64,000 bases of DNA from Elusimicrobiota bacterium (GTDB lineage Bacteria; Elusimicrobiota; Elusimicrobia; Elusimicrobiales; UBA9959): NCBI GenBank assembly GCA_026388155.1, contig JAPLKI010000022.1:186001-250000 (forward strand), given 5' to 3'. The notes under the pieces were generated by a model, which saw only the letters and a list, made by a program, of their open reading frames with translations, did no database searches and was not told the DNA's origin. Positions 43,774-54,000 of the stretch are shown piece after piece. A program made the translations under genes and the position numbers. Within the stretch, counting starts at the first letter, position 1, and the number at the start of each line of letters is the position of its first letter.

Positions 43774-44766
43774 ATGAAAAAAATCATCATTGCTTTAATC
43801 GTTATTATAGTCGCAGCCGCAGGCTACCGGTTTTATAATCAAAAAAAACAACTAAATACGCCGGTTTACGTTCCGGTGACCGCCGAGCGCGGTGAAATAA
43901 GTGATGTTGTTGACACCACGGGTGATATAGCGCCTTTGAACCGTGTGGTTGTGAAACCCGCTGTAGCCGGCCGGGTAGATAAAATAATTGCGGAAGAAGG
44001 GGATACTGTTAAAAGCGGTCAGGTACTGGCCTACCTTAGTTCCACCGACCGGGTGGCGATATTGGATGCCGCGCGCGCCAAGGGCGACGAAGTGTTGGCT
44101 AAATGGGAAAACACCTATAAACCCACGCCCGTGCTTTCCCCGCTTGACGGCACGGTGATAAAGCGCGGTGTAGTTAAAGGGCAGACGCTGGATACATCAA
44201 CCGAGATGTTCGCACTTGCAGATGATCTGATTGTAGTCGCGCAGGTGGATGAATCGGACATCGGGCGCATCAGGAAAGGGCAGCGCGCCGTTATCACGCT
44301 TGACGCCTATCCGAAAGACGCATTCCAGGGCACGGTATTCCAAATACTGCGGGAAGGAGTGAGCGTCAGCAATGTCATCACCTATTCCGTGAAAATACGC
44401 CCGGACCATGTGCCCGCTTCTTTTGCATCGGAGATGTCCGCAAATATCAAGGTTATAGTCACGCGTAAACAGAGGGCGGTGTTGCTGCCTGTTACGGCGC
44501 TCACCGACACCGAGGACGGGACGCGTTGCGTATACAAGGGCGACCCGAAACATCCTGTGTTGACCCCGGTAAAAACAGGCCTTGATGACGGAACTAATGT
44601 CGAAATACTTTCCGGAGTGGCGGATGGCGAAATCATCTTTTCCCCAGGCGATGGTTCTATGCCGCAACAGGCGGCCTCGGACTCAGCCAGTCCTTTTATG
44701 CCGAGCGGTCTCAAGAAAACCAAATCCGAAAAAACTGGCGGAAATTCCGGGCCTCCGCCGATGTGA
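43774..44766 (+). CDS. MacA-like periplasmic adaptor (HlyD/MFP family)
   Basis: 330 residues. N-terminal membrane anchor (3-18), then barrel-sandwich halves VVVKPAVAGRVDKIIAEEGDTVKSGQVLAYL and PLDGTVIKRGVVKGQTLDTS, a beta-barrel domain (VVAQVDESDIGRIRKGQRAVITLDA) and the membrane-proximal domain. Between the two sandwich halves only about 35 residues occur, so the long coiled-coil hairpin that reaches TolC in MacA is almost absent. Contact with the outer-membrane partner must differ, or the adaptor acts like YknX. The tail is rich in Ser/Lys/Pro. Confidence 0.88.
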   Translation: MKKIIIALIVIIVAAAGYRFYNQKKQLNTPVYVPVTAERGEISDVVDTTGDIAPLNRVVVKPAVAGRVDKIIAEEGDTVKSGQVLAYLSSTDRVAILDAARAKGDEVLAKWENTYKPTPVLSPLDGTVIKRGVVKGQTLDTSTEMFALADDLIVVAQVDESDIGRIRKGQRAVITLDAYPKDAFQGTVFQILREGVSVSNVITYSVKIRPDHVPASFASEMSANIKVIVTRKQRAVLLPVTALTDTEDGTRCVYKGDPKHPVLTPVKTGLDDGTNVEILSGVADGEIIFSPGDGSMPQQAASDSASPFMPSGLKKTKSEKTGGNSGPPPM

Positions 44767-44768
44767 CA

Positions 44769-46745
44769 ATGATTATGACTGAAGAAACTTCTCCATTAAT
44801 AGAGATAAAAGGCATTAAAAAGGTTTACAACCTGGGTGATAGCGACCTTGAGATACTGTGCGGGATTGACCTGAAGATCCGCGAAGGCGAATTCGTGGCC
44901 ATTATGGGCCCCTCCGGGTCGGGTAAATCCACACTAATGCACATAATGGGACTGTTGGACCGGCCTACGACGGGGCAGTATTTCATAGGTGGCAGAGAAG
45001 TTCTGGGCCTTTCAGACGAGGAAACTGCGTTTTTGCGCTCAAAAACCATCGGCTTTGTTTTTCAACAGTTTAACCTGTTGCCCCGCATGACCTCAACCGA
45101 TAACGTGGCCTTGCCGCTTGTCTACACGCGTACGTCAAACCGTCAGGCCGTAGCCGAGAAATACCTAAGACAGATGGGACTGCAAGACCGTATGCTTCAT
45201 CAGCCGAACCAGCTTTCCGGCGGCCAGCAACAGCGCGTGGCTATCGCCCGGGCGCTGGTAAACAGCCCGAAGATCATTTTTGCGGATGAGCCCACCGGTA
45301 ACCTCGCCTCTTCGCAGACCGGCGAAGTGATGAATATTCTGAAGGGTCTCAATGCGGCGGGTATTACCGTGGTGATGGTTACACACGAGGCTGATGTGGC
45401 GGCCTGGGCCAATCGCGTTATTCACATCAGGGACGGACAGATAGTTGAGGATACCTCCAAACCTGGTGTTCCTCCGCCACCCGAAACCAAAAAATCCCGG
45501 CATGCGCCGCGCGGCTCGACAGGGCTCACTCCGGCCGAATTCGGAGAGCATTTTATGTCCGCGCTGCGGGCTATGGCGTCCAATAAGATGCGCTCATTCC
45601 TTACCATGCTGGGTATTATTATCGGCGTGGGAGCGGTGCTTGCCATGTTGGCGCTGGGCCGTGGCGCGCAGCAGTCAATGGAAGAGAAATTATCCAACCT
45701 TGGTTCTAACCTGATTGGTCTTATGCCGGGCTCGTCAGCGCAGCGCGGCGGGGCGTCCGGAGCCAGGACCAGCCGGTTTACGCTTGAAGACGCAAAAGCC
45801 CTGGCGGGAAATAAACGGCTTATCGCATATGTGGACCCTAATGTGGGTGGTAATGTGCAGGCTGTTTACGGAGCAAAAAACACGAACACTTCGGTAAAAG
45901 GGACAACTATCGCATACCCCGCCATGCATAACGCCAAACCTCGCTATGGGCGTTATTTCGTCCAGCGGGAAAATGACGAGATGGCGGCGGTGGCGGTTAT
46001 AGGCCAAACCGTGGCCACCAACCTGTTCGGCACCGGGAATCCTATCGGGCGCACAATAAAGATAAACCATAAAAATTTCCGTGTGATAGGATTGTTGCCG
46101 GCTAAGGGTTCCGGAGGATTCCAGGACCAGGATGACGTCATAATGATTCCGCTCGATACCGCGATGAAACGCTTATTGGGAAACAAATATGTAAGCGCTA
46201 TCTGGCTCCAGGCTAAGGATAAGAATAGTGTGGACGCGGCTAAAACCTATGTTACGGCTCTTATGCGCAAGCGTCACAAACTAACTGAGGATAAGGACAA
46301 CGACTTTCAGTTAATGGATATGTCAGATATCCGCGAGATGGTGGGGTCCATGGTCACAACAATGACAATGCTGCTGGGCGTAATAGCCGGGATATCGCTG
46401 TTGGTCGGAGGTATAGGCATTATGAACATAATGCTTGTAAGCGTAAGCGAGCGCACCCGCGAGATAGGGTTGCGCAAAGCTATAGGAGCCACGCGCACAG
46501 CTATATTGACGCAATTCCTTATAGAGGCGTCCGCTTTATCTATTGCAGGCGGTGTTATAGGCGTGGCGTTGGGAGCGGGTTCGGCCTTGCTGTTGGCTAA
46601 ACTGGCAAAGTGGACCCTGATAGTTACGACCGGATCTGTAATAATGTCAGTCGGTTTTTCAGCTTCGGTGGGTATTATTTTCGGGTTCTGGCCAGCCAAA
46701 AAGGCTTCGGAACTATCTCCTATAGAAGCGCTCCGTTATGAATAA
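44769..46745 (+). CDS. macB: MacB-like ABC transporter (ATPase-permease fusion)
   Basis: 658 residues. The ATPase domain (1-235) has Walker A GPSGSGKST, Q-loop FQQFNLLPRMT, signature LSGGQQQRVAIARAL and Walker B IIFADEPTGN (D-loop NLASSQTG). The permease part has one helix before a large periplasmic domain (about 295-520) and three helices at the end with GVIAGISLLVGGIGIMNIML and RTREIGLRKAIGATR. This is the MacB/FtsX layout, a mechanotransmission pump. With the adaptor and TolC-like protein it makes a full tripartite exporter, possibly for peptides, lipoproteins or drugs. Start is one of two close ATGs after the adaptor stop. Confidence 0.93.
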   Translation: MIMTEETSPLIEIKGIKKVYNLGDSDLEILCGIDLKIREGEFVAIMGPSGSGKSTLMHIMGLLDRPTTGQYFIGGREVLGLSDEETAFLRSKTIGFVFQQFNLLPRMTSTDNVALPLVYTRTSNRQAVAEKYLRQMGLQDRMLHQPNQLSGGQQQRVAIARALVNSPKIIFADEPTGNLASSQTGEVMNILKGLNAAGITVVMVTHEADVAAWANRVIHIRDGQIVEDTSKPGVPPPPETKKSRHAPRGSTGLTPAEFGEHFMSALRAMASNKMRSFLTMLGIIIGVGAVLAMLALGRGAQQSMEEKLSNLGSNLIGLMPGSSAQRGGASGARTSRFTLEDAKALAGNKRLIAYVDPNVGGNVQAVYGAKNTNTSVKGTTIAYPAMHNAKPRYGRYFVQRENDEMAAVAVIGQTVATNLFGTGNPIGRTIKINHKNFRVIGLLPAKGSGGFQDQDDVIMIPLDTAMKRLLGNKYVSAIWLQAKDKNSVDAAKTYVTALMRKRHKLTEDKDNDFQLMDMSDIREMVGSMVTTMTMLLGVIAGISLLVGGIGIMNIMLVSVSERTREIGLRKAIGATRTAILTQFLIEASALSIAGGVIGVALGAGSALLLAKLAKWTLIVTTGSVIMSVGFSASVGIIFGFWPAKKASELSPIEALRYE

Positions 46746-46783
46746 AGACGCTGAAAATAAAAAAATCAAAAAAACCTAAAAAA

Positions 46784-46909
46784 ATGCCCGGTGTAGAAAA
46801 ATCCAGCGGCTTTCTTGACAGGGAAACATATTTTCTGGCCAAGGAATGGCTTTTGAAAACGTACCGGAGGCCCGCACACATTTTTAATCGCCGCACTTTC
46901 AAAAAATAG
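46784..46909 (+). CDS. Possible small protein
   Basis: A 41-residue frame (MPGVEKSSGFLDRETYFLAK at the start, ending NRRTFKK) between macB and the next gene, on the same strand. It is charged and has plausible codon use, but there is no clear ribosome site and no family. It may be a fragment of an older gene. Confidence 0.3.
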   Translation: MPGVEKSSGFLDRETYFLAKEWLLKTYRRPAHIFNRRTFKK

Positions 46910-46933
46910 TGAATTAAACGGGGAGTAAACATT

Positions 46934-47236
46934 ATGACAAAGGCGACAAAAAAGCAAAAAACAGAAAGATATATCACGATAGATTACCCTAAGACCAATG
47001 AAGTCATTCGGGGCGGATACTATGCGGTAAGAATAAGCGCTCCCCGGGGTGAGAAGGTTGAGGTTTTAGTTGACGGGAGTGACTGGACGCTATGCAGGAA
47101 TGAAGCCGGCCATTGGTGGTTCGACCTTAGTGACCTTGCGGACGGCGAACACAAACTGGCGGCGAGAATACTCAAGGATGGAGAAGCCGTTGTTTCCCTG
47201 CGAAAGTTTAAAATATCATGCAGATGGGTTATTTAG
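46934..47236 (+). CDS. Small Ig-like beta-sandwich protein
   Basis: 100 residues, no signal peptide. A Lys-rich N-terminus is followed by ITIDYPKTNEVIRGGYYAVRIS, VEVLVDGSDWTLCRNEAGHWWFDLSDL and DGEHKLAARILKDG, ending in short beta strands. The IDYP...VLVDGSDW...WWFD pattern is a recurrent small family in related genomes by my memory; its function is not known to me. The fold looks like a bacterial Ig or CBM48-like module. GGGGAG (46920-46925) is the ribosome site. It overlaps the start of a decayed receiver gene. Confidence 0.65.
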   Translation: MTKATKKQKTERYITIDYPKTNEVIRGGYYAVRISAPRGEKVEVLVDGSDWTLCRNEAGHWWFDLSDLADGEHKLAARILKDGEAVVSLRKFKISCRWVI

Positions 47237-47513
47237 TTGCGCTGGTTGACAACATCGCTGAAGCGGAGATTATGAGAAACAAGTGCGATTTATTTATTAC
47301 CGACTTAATTCTATCTGATGGTAGTAGGGACGGATCTTATAAATTTAATCAGGGCAAAAAAATGGGGGAGCTAAAATTTTGCTTATAACCGGCAGTCTTA
47401 CGCATGAAGAATGCCTGATCTATGTTAATAAATTTAAGCTCCACGGCTGTTTTGGTAAACCTTTTGGTGTTTATAAGTTTATGGCGGTAGTTGAGAAATC
47501 TCTGGGTGCATAG
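47224..47513 (+). pseudogene. Decayed response-regulator receiver domain
   Basis: Two frames give parts of one receiver. Frame 1 from 47224 reads VALVDNIAEAEIM and KCDLFITDLILSDGS, where the Asp in ITDL is the phospho-acceptor position. From about 47379 another frame reads LLITGSLTHEECL, then GCFGKPFGVYKFMAVVE, covering the conserved KPF Lys, and stops at 47511. The start of the domain (acidic pair) is missing. A frameshift near 47378 plus the lost N-terminus mark it as a pseudogene. It lies between an IDYP-type small protein gene and an autotransporter gene. Confidence 0.65.
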
Positions 47514-47608
47514 TTTTGCCACCCTGGGCTGTCCCGGAATTATGATTTAAAGTTGACGCCAGTTTCACTGGCGTACCGGTGGGTACCTTACACGAAGGAG
47601 TGCATCAT

Positions 47609-49942
47609 ATGCCCATGTCATACGTGTTCAAGTATGTCCGAAAACTTGGCAAAGTCTTATCCATAGCCTGCCTCCTGGCACTTATTTCTTCTCTGTGCCG
47701 TGCGGCTATTGTTTATGTGGACAGCTCCGATGATTCCGGCACGTACACCCTGCGCAATGCTATAACGACCTCCAACAGCGATAACGCGGACACAACTATC
47801 CGCTGGAGATACACCGGCGGCACAATTTCGCTCGGCAGCTCGCTGCCTAATATAAACGGGGTAACCACCCTTGACGTTGACAACGCCTATTCCGCAGTCA
47901 CGCTTTATTCTTCTGACGACGACTACACGCTCGGCCTGGGCGGAACCGTAACGATAAGAAACGACGCCACGGCGAACCCAATGACCATCTCCGTCATACT
48001 AATAAGCACCGGTTCCCTGACGAAAGACGGTGACGGGACACTATACCTCACAAAAGACAACACTTATAGCGGCGGAACGATCTTTAAAAAAGGAATAATC
48101 AGCATATCGGAAGATTCAAACCTGGGCGCCGCTTCCGGCGCGCTTACCTTTGACGGCGGAACGCTGCATATCAGGGACGACGTTTCCTCGGCGCGCGGTG
48201 TAATACTGAACTCGGGCGGCGGCACTATTGACACCAATCAAAGTTACACCCTGGCTCTTACGGGCGTTATAAGCGGCGCGGGTGGTCTTACAAAAATAAG
48301 CGATGGGACTCTTGTCTTAAGCGGCGCCAATACCTACACTGGTGGAACCATGGTGAGTTCCGGCACGCTCCAGCTTGGCGCGGACAACACTCTTCCCATT
48401 TTCGGGGCGGTGGCGGTAACTGGCGGTGCTACTCTCGCGCTGGGCGGCTATACGCAGGCCATAGGCGGCTATTCCGGCGGCGGCACGCTTTCGATGTTGC
48501 TGCAAACGGGGGTTCCGAACCTCAATGTTACAGGAACCGCGGTTTTAACGGATGGAAAGCTTGTTCTTTCAATCAGTCCTCAAATTATACTCGTGGGCCA
48601 GACTTTCACTCCCATAACAGCGGGAACCATCACGGGAACATTCTCAACGATAGTTTCTCCGGCGGCAATAATATTTACACCCTCTTACAGCGGCAACGAT
48701 GTGGTGCTGACCGCCGGATTGGTTCCCTTCACCGATGTGGCCGCAACCGCCAATCAGCGCGCCGTAGGCGCCAGCCTTGAACCTCTGCGCATATCACCCT
48801 CCGGTGATATCACAACAGTGATCGCAAACATGTATACCCTTAATACCGCTCAACTGAGATCGGCCCTGGACCAGATAGGCCCGTTTTCCCTGGCGTCCAT
48901 GAGGGGGATAGGCATGGCTGGGGCCGGTCTCCAATCCGCCGCCGTGAACCAGCGCATGTCCGCATTGGCCGATGGTTCCGACCGCGGCGGATTCGCCTCT
49001 TACAAGTTCAGCGGCCCGTCGTCTTATCCCGGCACGATTCCCGCTGCCGCCGTCCGCGGAGAAAAGGCCGCTGCCCGGCAGAGCGCTGAGAAAGGGCCGG
49101 ATATGCCGTGGGGTTTCTTTGCCTCCGGAGTGGGAACTGTGGGCAGAGTCAAGGAGGCAACTGATATTCAGCCCGGCTACAAATTTTATAGCGCCGGCCT
49201 GATTGTGGGTTCGGACTACCGCATAAATGACCATCTAGCGGCGGGTTTTTTTGGTGGCTATCTGGCAGGTCGCGCCTCCGTTTCTTCGCCCGATATCGCC
49301 ACGGTGGACAACCGCAGCGCCCGTTACGGAGTCTATGCTTCCGGATACAGCGATACCTTCCATGTAAACCTGTACGCGGGCAGGGCGGTGGATTACTATA
49401 CTACCGGGCGGGACATTGTTTTCGGCGACATTTCACGGAAAGCGACCGCCAAGCCCGACGGTGACGAGGTAAACCTGTCTGCAAACGCAGGCTACGACAT
49501 CAAAATGGGTGGGCGTGCGGCTTTTTCACCGTACGCCGGCCTGAACTATGACCGGCTAAAGATTGATGCGTTCAGGGAAAAGGGCGCCGAAAGCCTGAAC
49601 CTGAATGTGTCCGCCCAAGAGGCGGAGTCGCTTAGATCAAGCCTTGGGGTGAGATACTCGGATGTTTTCATAGTGGACTCATACCTGCTTGCGTCATACG
49701 TGCGCGCGGGTTGGCAGCACGAGTTCAAAGACCAGAGCCCGATAGAGTCGCAACTGGCTTCGGGAGCGGGCGGCGTATTTTCCGTGGCGACGGGGAATTT
49801 TGCGCGCGATGCCGCGTTGCTTGGAATAGGATTCTCAGTAAACTGGGGCGAGCGGACTACGGCCAGCCTGGACTATTCCTGCGATTTGTATTCCCATTTG
49901 ACGGAGCAGGTCCTTAGTGCCGGCGTACGCATAAAGTTTTAG
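47609..49942 (+). CDS. Type V autotransporter with PATR passenger repeats
   Basis: 777 residues from ATG 47609 (AAGGAG 9 bp upstream). Signal peptide about 1-30 (ends LCRAA). The passenger (about 35-390) is a beta-helix. It holds two passenger-associated transport repeats: GSLTKDGDGTLYLTKDNTYSGGT and GGLTKISDGTLVLSGANTYTGGT. The C-terminal beta-barrel (about 500-777) starts PWGFFASGVGTVGRV and ends SAGVRIKF with terminal Phe, a full 12-strand autotransporter barrel. It exports its own passenger to the surface. The passenger is short, with no enzymatic motif, so an adhesin role is inferred. Confidence 0.9.
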   Translation: MPMSYVFKYVRKLGKVLSIACLLALISSLCRAAIVYVDSSDDSGTYTLRNAITTSNSDNADTTIRWRYTGGTISLGSSLPNINGVTTLDVDNAYSAVTLYSSDDDYTLGLGGTVTIRNDATANPMTISVILISTGSLTKDGDGTLYLTKDNTYSGGTIFKKGIISISEDSNLGAASGALTFDGGTLHIRDDVSSARGVILNSGGGTIDTNQSYTLALTGVISGAGGLTKISDGTLVLSGANTYTGGTMVSSGTLQLGADNTLPIFGAVAVTGGATLALGGYTQAIGGYSGGGTLSMLLQTGVPNLNVTGTAVLTDGKLVLSISPQIILVGQTFTPITAGTITGTFSTIVSPAAIIFTPSYSGNDVVLTAGLVPFTDVAATANQRAVGASLEPLRISPSGDITTVIANMYTLNTAQLRSALDQIGPFSLASMRGIGMAGAGLQSAAVNQRMSALADGSDRGGFASYKFSGPSSYPGTIPAAAVRGEKAAARQSAEKGPDMPWGFFASGVGTVGRVKEATDIQPGYKFYSAGLIVGSDYRINDHLAAGFFGGYLAGRASVSSPDIATVDNRSARYGVYASGYSDTFHVNLYAGRAVDYYTTGRDIVFGDISRKATAKPDGDEVNLSANAGYDIKMGGRAAFSPYAGLNYDRLKIDAFREKGAESLNLNVSAQEAESLRSSLGVRYSDVFIVDSYLLASYVRAGWQHEFKDQSPIESQLASGAGGVFSVATGNFARDAALLGIGFSVNWGERTTASLDYSCDLYSHLTEQVLSAGVRIKF

Positions 49943-50024
49943 AAACAGTGGTAAAGGGGGTATGGCGGTTCTTTAAAACGCGCAACATTTATGTAAAGTA
50001 CAGTTGATATAATATATATAAGGC

Positions 50025-50052
50025 AGGGGTTAGGGAACAGGGATTAGGCATG
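50025..50052 (+). repeat. Heptamer tandem block (AGGGATT type) reaching the start codon
   Basis: Four 7-mers: AGGGGTT, AGGGAAC, AGGGATT, AGGCATG. The last contains ATG 50050 and the third supplies AGGGA as a ribosome-binding site. No inverted arm is seen. Confidence 0.78.
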
Positions 50053-51051
50053 AAGGATATTGTGAATAAAATTGTTTTACTGGCGGCCCTGGGTTTTTTG
50101 TATTTGCCCGCGGGTGTTTGCGCGCAGGAGGAAACTCCGGCGAACGCGCTGCTGCTCCTGCCTTCGGACAAAACGGCTTTTGACACTAAATTCCAGTCTT
50201 TTCTGGCGTCTAAGGACGCCAAGCTGCTGCAATCATTCCCTCCGGTTGCGTTTATAGGCTATATTCCGCAAACGCTGGACGCGGACCTGGAGAGAAAATA
50301 CGGGGCGCAGGTTTACAGGGACAAGGTGGAGGATATGTCCGAATTTTTCAAGCGCGGGGAAAACGCGGTTTTTGCCGTCAACGCCTGGAACAAGCGCTTT
50401 CTGGAAGATCCCTCGGCGGCCCCGGTTGTGGTTACCTCCAGGGTAAACCAGGCGCAAAACGGAGCAAAGATGATCCTGCGCTGGAACTACGTAATGAAAG
50501 CCGACCGTTACAGGCTGCAGATAAGCTCCGACAGCGATTTTTCGGCTAATCTGGTGGAAACTACGGTTGATGACAACTTTTACAATATCTATCCTGCTTT
50601 TTTCCACGAAGGCGTTTACTACTGGCGGGTGGAAGGGCTGCTGACTTTAAACAACGGGGAGAAAAAAGAAGGCTCCTGGTCCGAGACCTATTCTTTCGCT
50701 GTGCCGGGGCAGCCCGGAGCCCCAAAAAGTTCGGCCCCGCAAAAGGCAAAATTGCCGGCTTACCTGACCGTAAAGGGGGGGAAGGTTTTTACCTGGGAGA
50801 AAACGGCCAAATATTACAGGCTGCAGATAGCTGAAACGGCTGATTTTGAAGGTGTTATTGTAGACGAAATGACCGATAAGAACACGCGCAAGCCTTTATG
50901 GCCGGTTCTGGAATCCGGCAGAACATATTATCTGCGTCTGACCGCCTCCGACGGCGCGGGCCCCTATCAATGGTCGATTCCGGTGGAACTAAATCTGGAC
51001 CGGGCAAATCCAGCGTCCCGCAGCGTCATGAAAATAAAACCCGCTAAATAA
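50050..51051 (+). CDS. Secreted protein with FN3/Ig-like modules
   Basis: 333 residues. Signal peptide 1-25 (ends GVCAQ). An N-terminal domain of about 110 residues (ALLLLPSDKTAFDTKFQSFL) recalls the prodomain-like region of subtilase/protease accessory proteins. Two FN3-like modules follow, each with RYRLQISSDSDF or YYRLQIAETADF strands and a YYWRVEG or YYLRLTAS edge. It precedes the M6 protease gene by 18 bp and is likely co-transcribed. The arrangement suggests a role linked to that protease (chaperone, inhibitor or surface partner), but this is inference. Confidence 0.62.
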   Translation: MKDIVNKIVLLAALGFLYLPAGVCAQEETPANALLLLPSDKTAFDTKFQSFLASKDAKLLQSFPPVAFIGYIPQTLDADLERKYGAQVYRDKVEDMSEFFKRGENAVFAVNAWNKRFLEDPSAAPVVVTSRVNQAQNGAKMILRWNYVMKADRYRLQISSDSDFSANLVETTVDDNFYNIYPAFFHEGVYYWRVEGLLTLNNGEKKEGSWSETYSFAVPGQPGAPKSSAPQKAKLPAYLTVKGGKVFTWEKTAKYYRLQIAETADFEGVIVDEMTDKNTRKPLWPVLESGRTYYLRLTASDGAGPYQWSIPVELNLDRANPASRSVMKIKPAK

Positions 51052-51069
51052 TACCAGAAATTTTAATTT

Positions 51070-54000
51070 ATGAAAAAGCGTTTTAACTCTATGCCGCGGG
51101 GTTTCCTGGATCGTTCTATCTTGCTGATTTTAGGTTATCTTTTCCTCCCCGCGGTTTCCATGGGAATGCCGGCCAATCCCAAGCCCGTCGAAGTTATGCA
51201 GTCCGACGGCGCCAAAGTAAAACTTATCCTCAGGGGCGATGAATTCCATCATTGGCATGAAGATGAGAGCGGTTATACGGTCTTGAAGGATACCTCCACC
51301 AATAACTGGGTTTATGCTGAACGGGATGCGAAGGGTTCGCTAAGGCCCGGGAAGTATAAAGCCGGGGTTAATAACCCGGCTTCCCTGGGTTTTTTGAAAC
51401 ATTATATGGACTCGGATAAGGTCAGGCGCGCGACAGAATTGCGCAATAAGAGGGATTCCTCCTCCGCTTTCCATGTTTTCGGCAGCCGCACCGTTACCGG
51501 AGCGCGGGTCTCCGCTGCGCCGGCCAAAACCCCGATACTGACCGGCACAATGAAGAACCTGGTGATATTAGCCGAGTTCCCGGACATTCCACACACCCAT
51601 ACTCAAGCCGAGTTTGACGCCCTGTTTAACCAGGCCGGATATGCCACCGACCATGCTCTGGGGTCGGTAAAGGATTATTATCATGAGGTCTCTTATAACA
51701 ATCTCACGGTTCAGTCGGTGGTGACCCAGTGGGTAACCCTTCCTCACAACCATGATTATTACGGCGCGAACACTGCCGGCCAGGGAACTGATATCGATCC
51801 TCAGCAAATGGTAATAGACGCCATAAACGCGCTGGCTGCCACGGGGTTTAATTTCACCACGGTGGACGGCAACGGAGACGGAATGGTGGATGGTCTGGAT
51901 ATTATACACTCGGGCAGAGGCGAAGAATGGGGGGGCAATGATCCCAATTATATATGGTCCCATGAATGGGAACTGGATACGCCGGTAACGAAACAGGGTA
52001 AAACAATGCAGATGTATCATACCGAGCCGGAAGTGCGGGGCTGGGATGACGATAACACTTCCTGGGGCTTAACGCGCATAGGGACCATCTGCCATGAAAC
52101 AGGCCATTTTCTGGGATTGCCCGATCTTTATGACACGACCGGCGCCAGCGCGGGGATCGGGGCATTCTGCCTGATGTCCGGAGGTTCCTGGAATGGTCCG
52201 AGTGATAATGGAGCTTCCCCCGCGCATATGAGCGCGTGGTGCAAAAAAACGCTGGGCTGGGCCACACCCGCCCAATTGACCATGATCGGAACCGATTCCC
52301 TGCCCAGAATTGAAGATAATTCCGGCGCTATGTACATGCTGCAGGATGCTTCTTTCCCGTCAACCGAATATTTTCTGGTGGAGAACAGGCAGGGCTACGG
52401 TTTTGACGCCTATCTGCCCGGCTCCAGCCGGGGCATACTTGTCTGGCATGTGGACGAAAGTATGCCCGATAACTCCGATAAAACGCATTATCTGGTAGAT
52501 CTGGAAGAAGCGCATGGGGGGGTGCAGATCCTGCAAACTGATCCCAATGCGACCGGGGAAGACTCAGATTATTTCCGCTACGGCAATAAAACCATTTTCG
52601 GCGACAGCACCGACCCCAACAGTAAAAGTTATGGAGGGAAGAATCTGAAACTGCTGCTGAAAAATATTTCGGCTACCGGCAATCCGATGAGTTTTGATCT
52701 GGGCAGCACCGACACGACCCCTCCCGCCAATATCGCAGTTGTAAATGACGGGCTTACCGCGGATATCTCCATAACAGGTTCCTTAACGCAATTATCGGCT
52801 AACTGGACCGCGTCCAGCGACTCAGAAACCGGCTTGTACGGGTATTGGTATGCCATAGGAACTTCGCAGGGAGCCAATGACGTGGCAGGCTGGACTTTCA
52901 ACGGGACGGGACTATCGGGACAATTTGTTACTAAAACCGGGCTGAACCTGATCAGCGGCACTACCTATTATTTCGGAGTTAAGGCGGAAAACGGGGTGGG
53001 CCTTTACTCCGCTGTTACCTGGTCCAACGGTCAAAGGGTAGATCTGGGTTCCCCTACGGATATCCCTTATGTCAACGACGGCACGGGTGCGGATATCCAA
53101 TATGTTTCCTCGCTGAATACCCTGTCGGCCAATTGGGGAGCTTCCACCTATACCGGCGGCAGCATCGATCATTATGAATACTGCATAGGAACCACACCGG
53201 GCGCCGTTAATGTGGCTGGCTGGACGAGCGTGGGCGGCAATCGCGCCGTTACCAAAACCGGGTTGTCGCTTACGGATGGAAATACCTACTATTTCGGGGT
53301 ACAGGCTTTTACCGCGGTCGGGCACTCGGGCGTAGCCCTGTCCGACGGCCAGCAGGTGGATGTTACAAGTCCCACGGCTAAAGTTATAATTACTTCCGCT
53401 TTGCCCGCCCGCCCCGGCGCGTTCAGCGCGAAGCTGATAGTTAACGAGGCCAACGGCCTGGCCGGCGCGCCCGCGCTTAAAATCGCTCCCGGCTGCGGCG
53501 CGGCTTATAATACAGCCCTGTCGTGGGTGACGCTTTCCACCTGGACGGTTTCCTCTTTCATCGAAACTTATTTTTCCACCGGCGCCGCCTGCTTTGTGTT
53601 TTCCGCCGCTGATCTGGCCGGCAATACCGGCACGGTTATAACATCAGGCGGAAGTTTCGATATTGACACTTCCATTTCCGGCGCGGCCGGCGGCACGGTG
53701 GCGAACAGCGATGGTTTCGGTGTGACCGTGCCGGCCGGGGATGTCAGCGGAAACTTTTTTGTAACTATCTCAACCGTGGCAGCCTCTCTTACCGACTCTG
53801 CCGACGCCTTAAGCCCCGGTTCGGTAAGGCTGCGCGTAAACGATCTTGTAAGGGATTTTTCCGCCAAAGACGCGCTTGGCGGGTCAATACATTCTTTTTC
53901 CGCGCCCCTTACGATAACTCTGCCTTATTCGGATGCCGACGCGGACGGCAGGATAGACGGCGACAATATCCGCGTGGACCTGGCCTGGATTTATTGGCTG

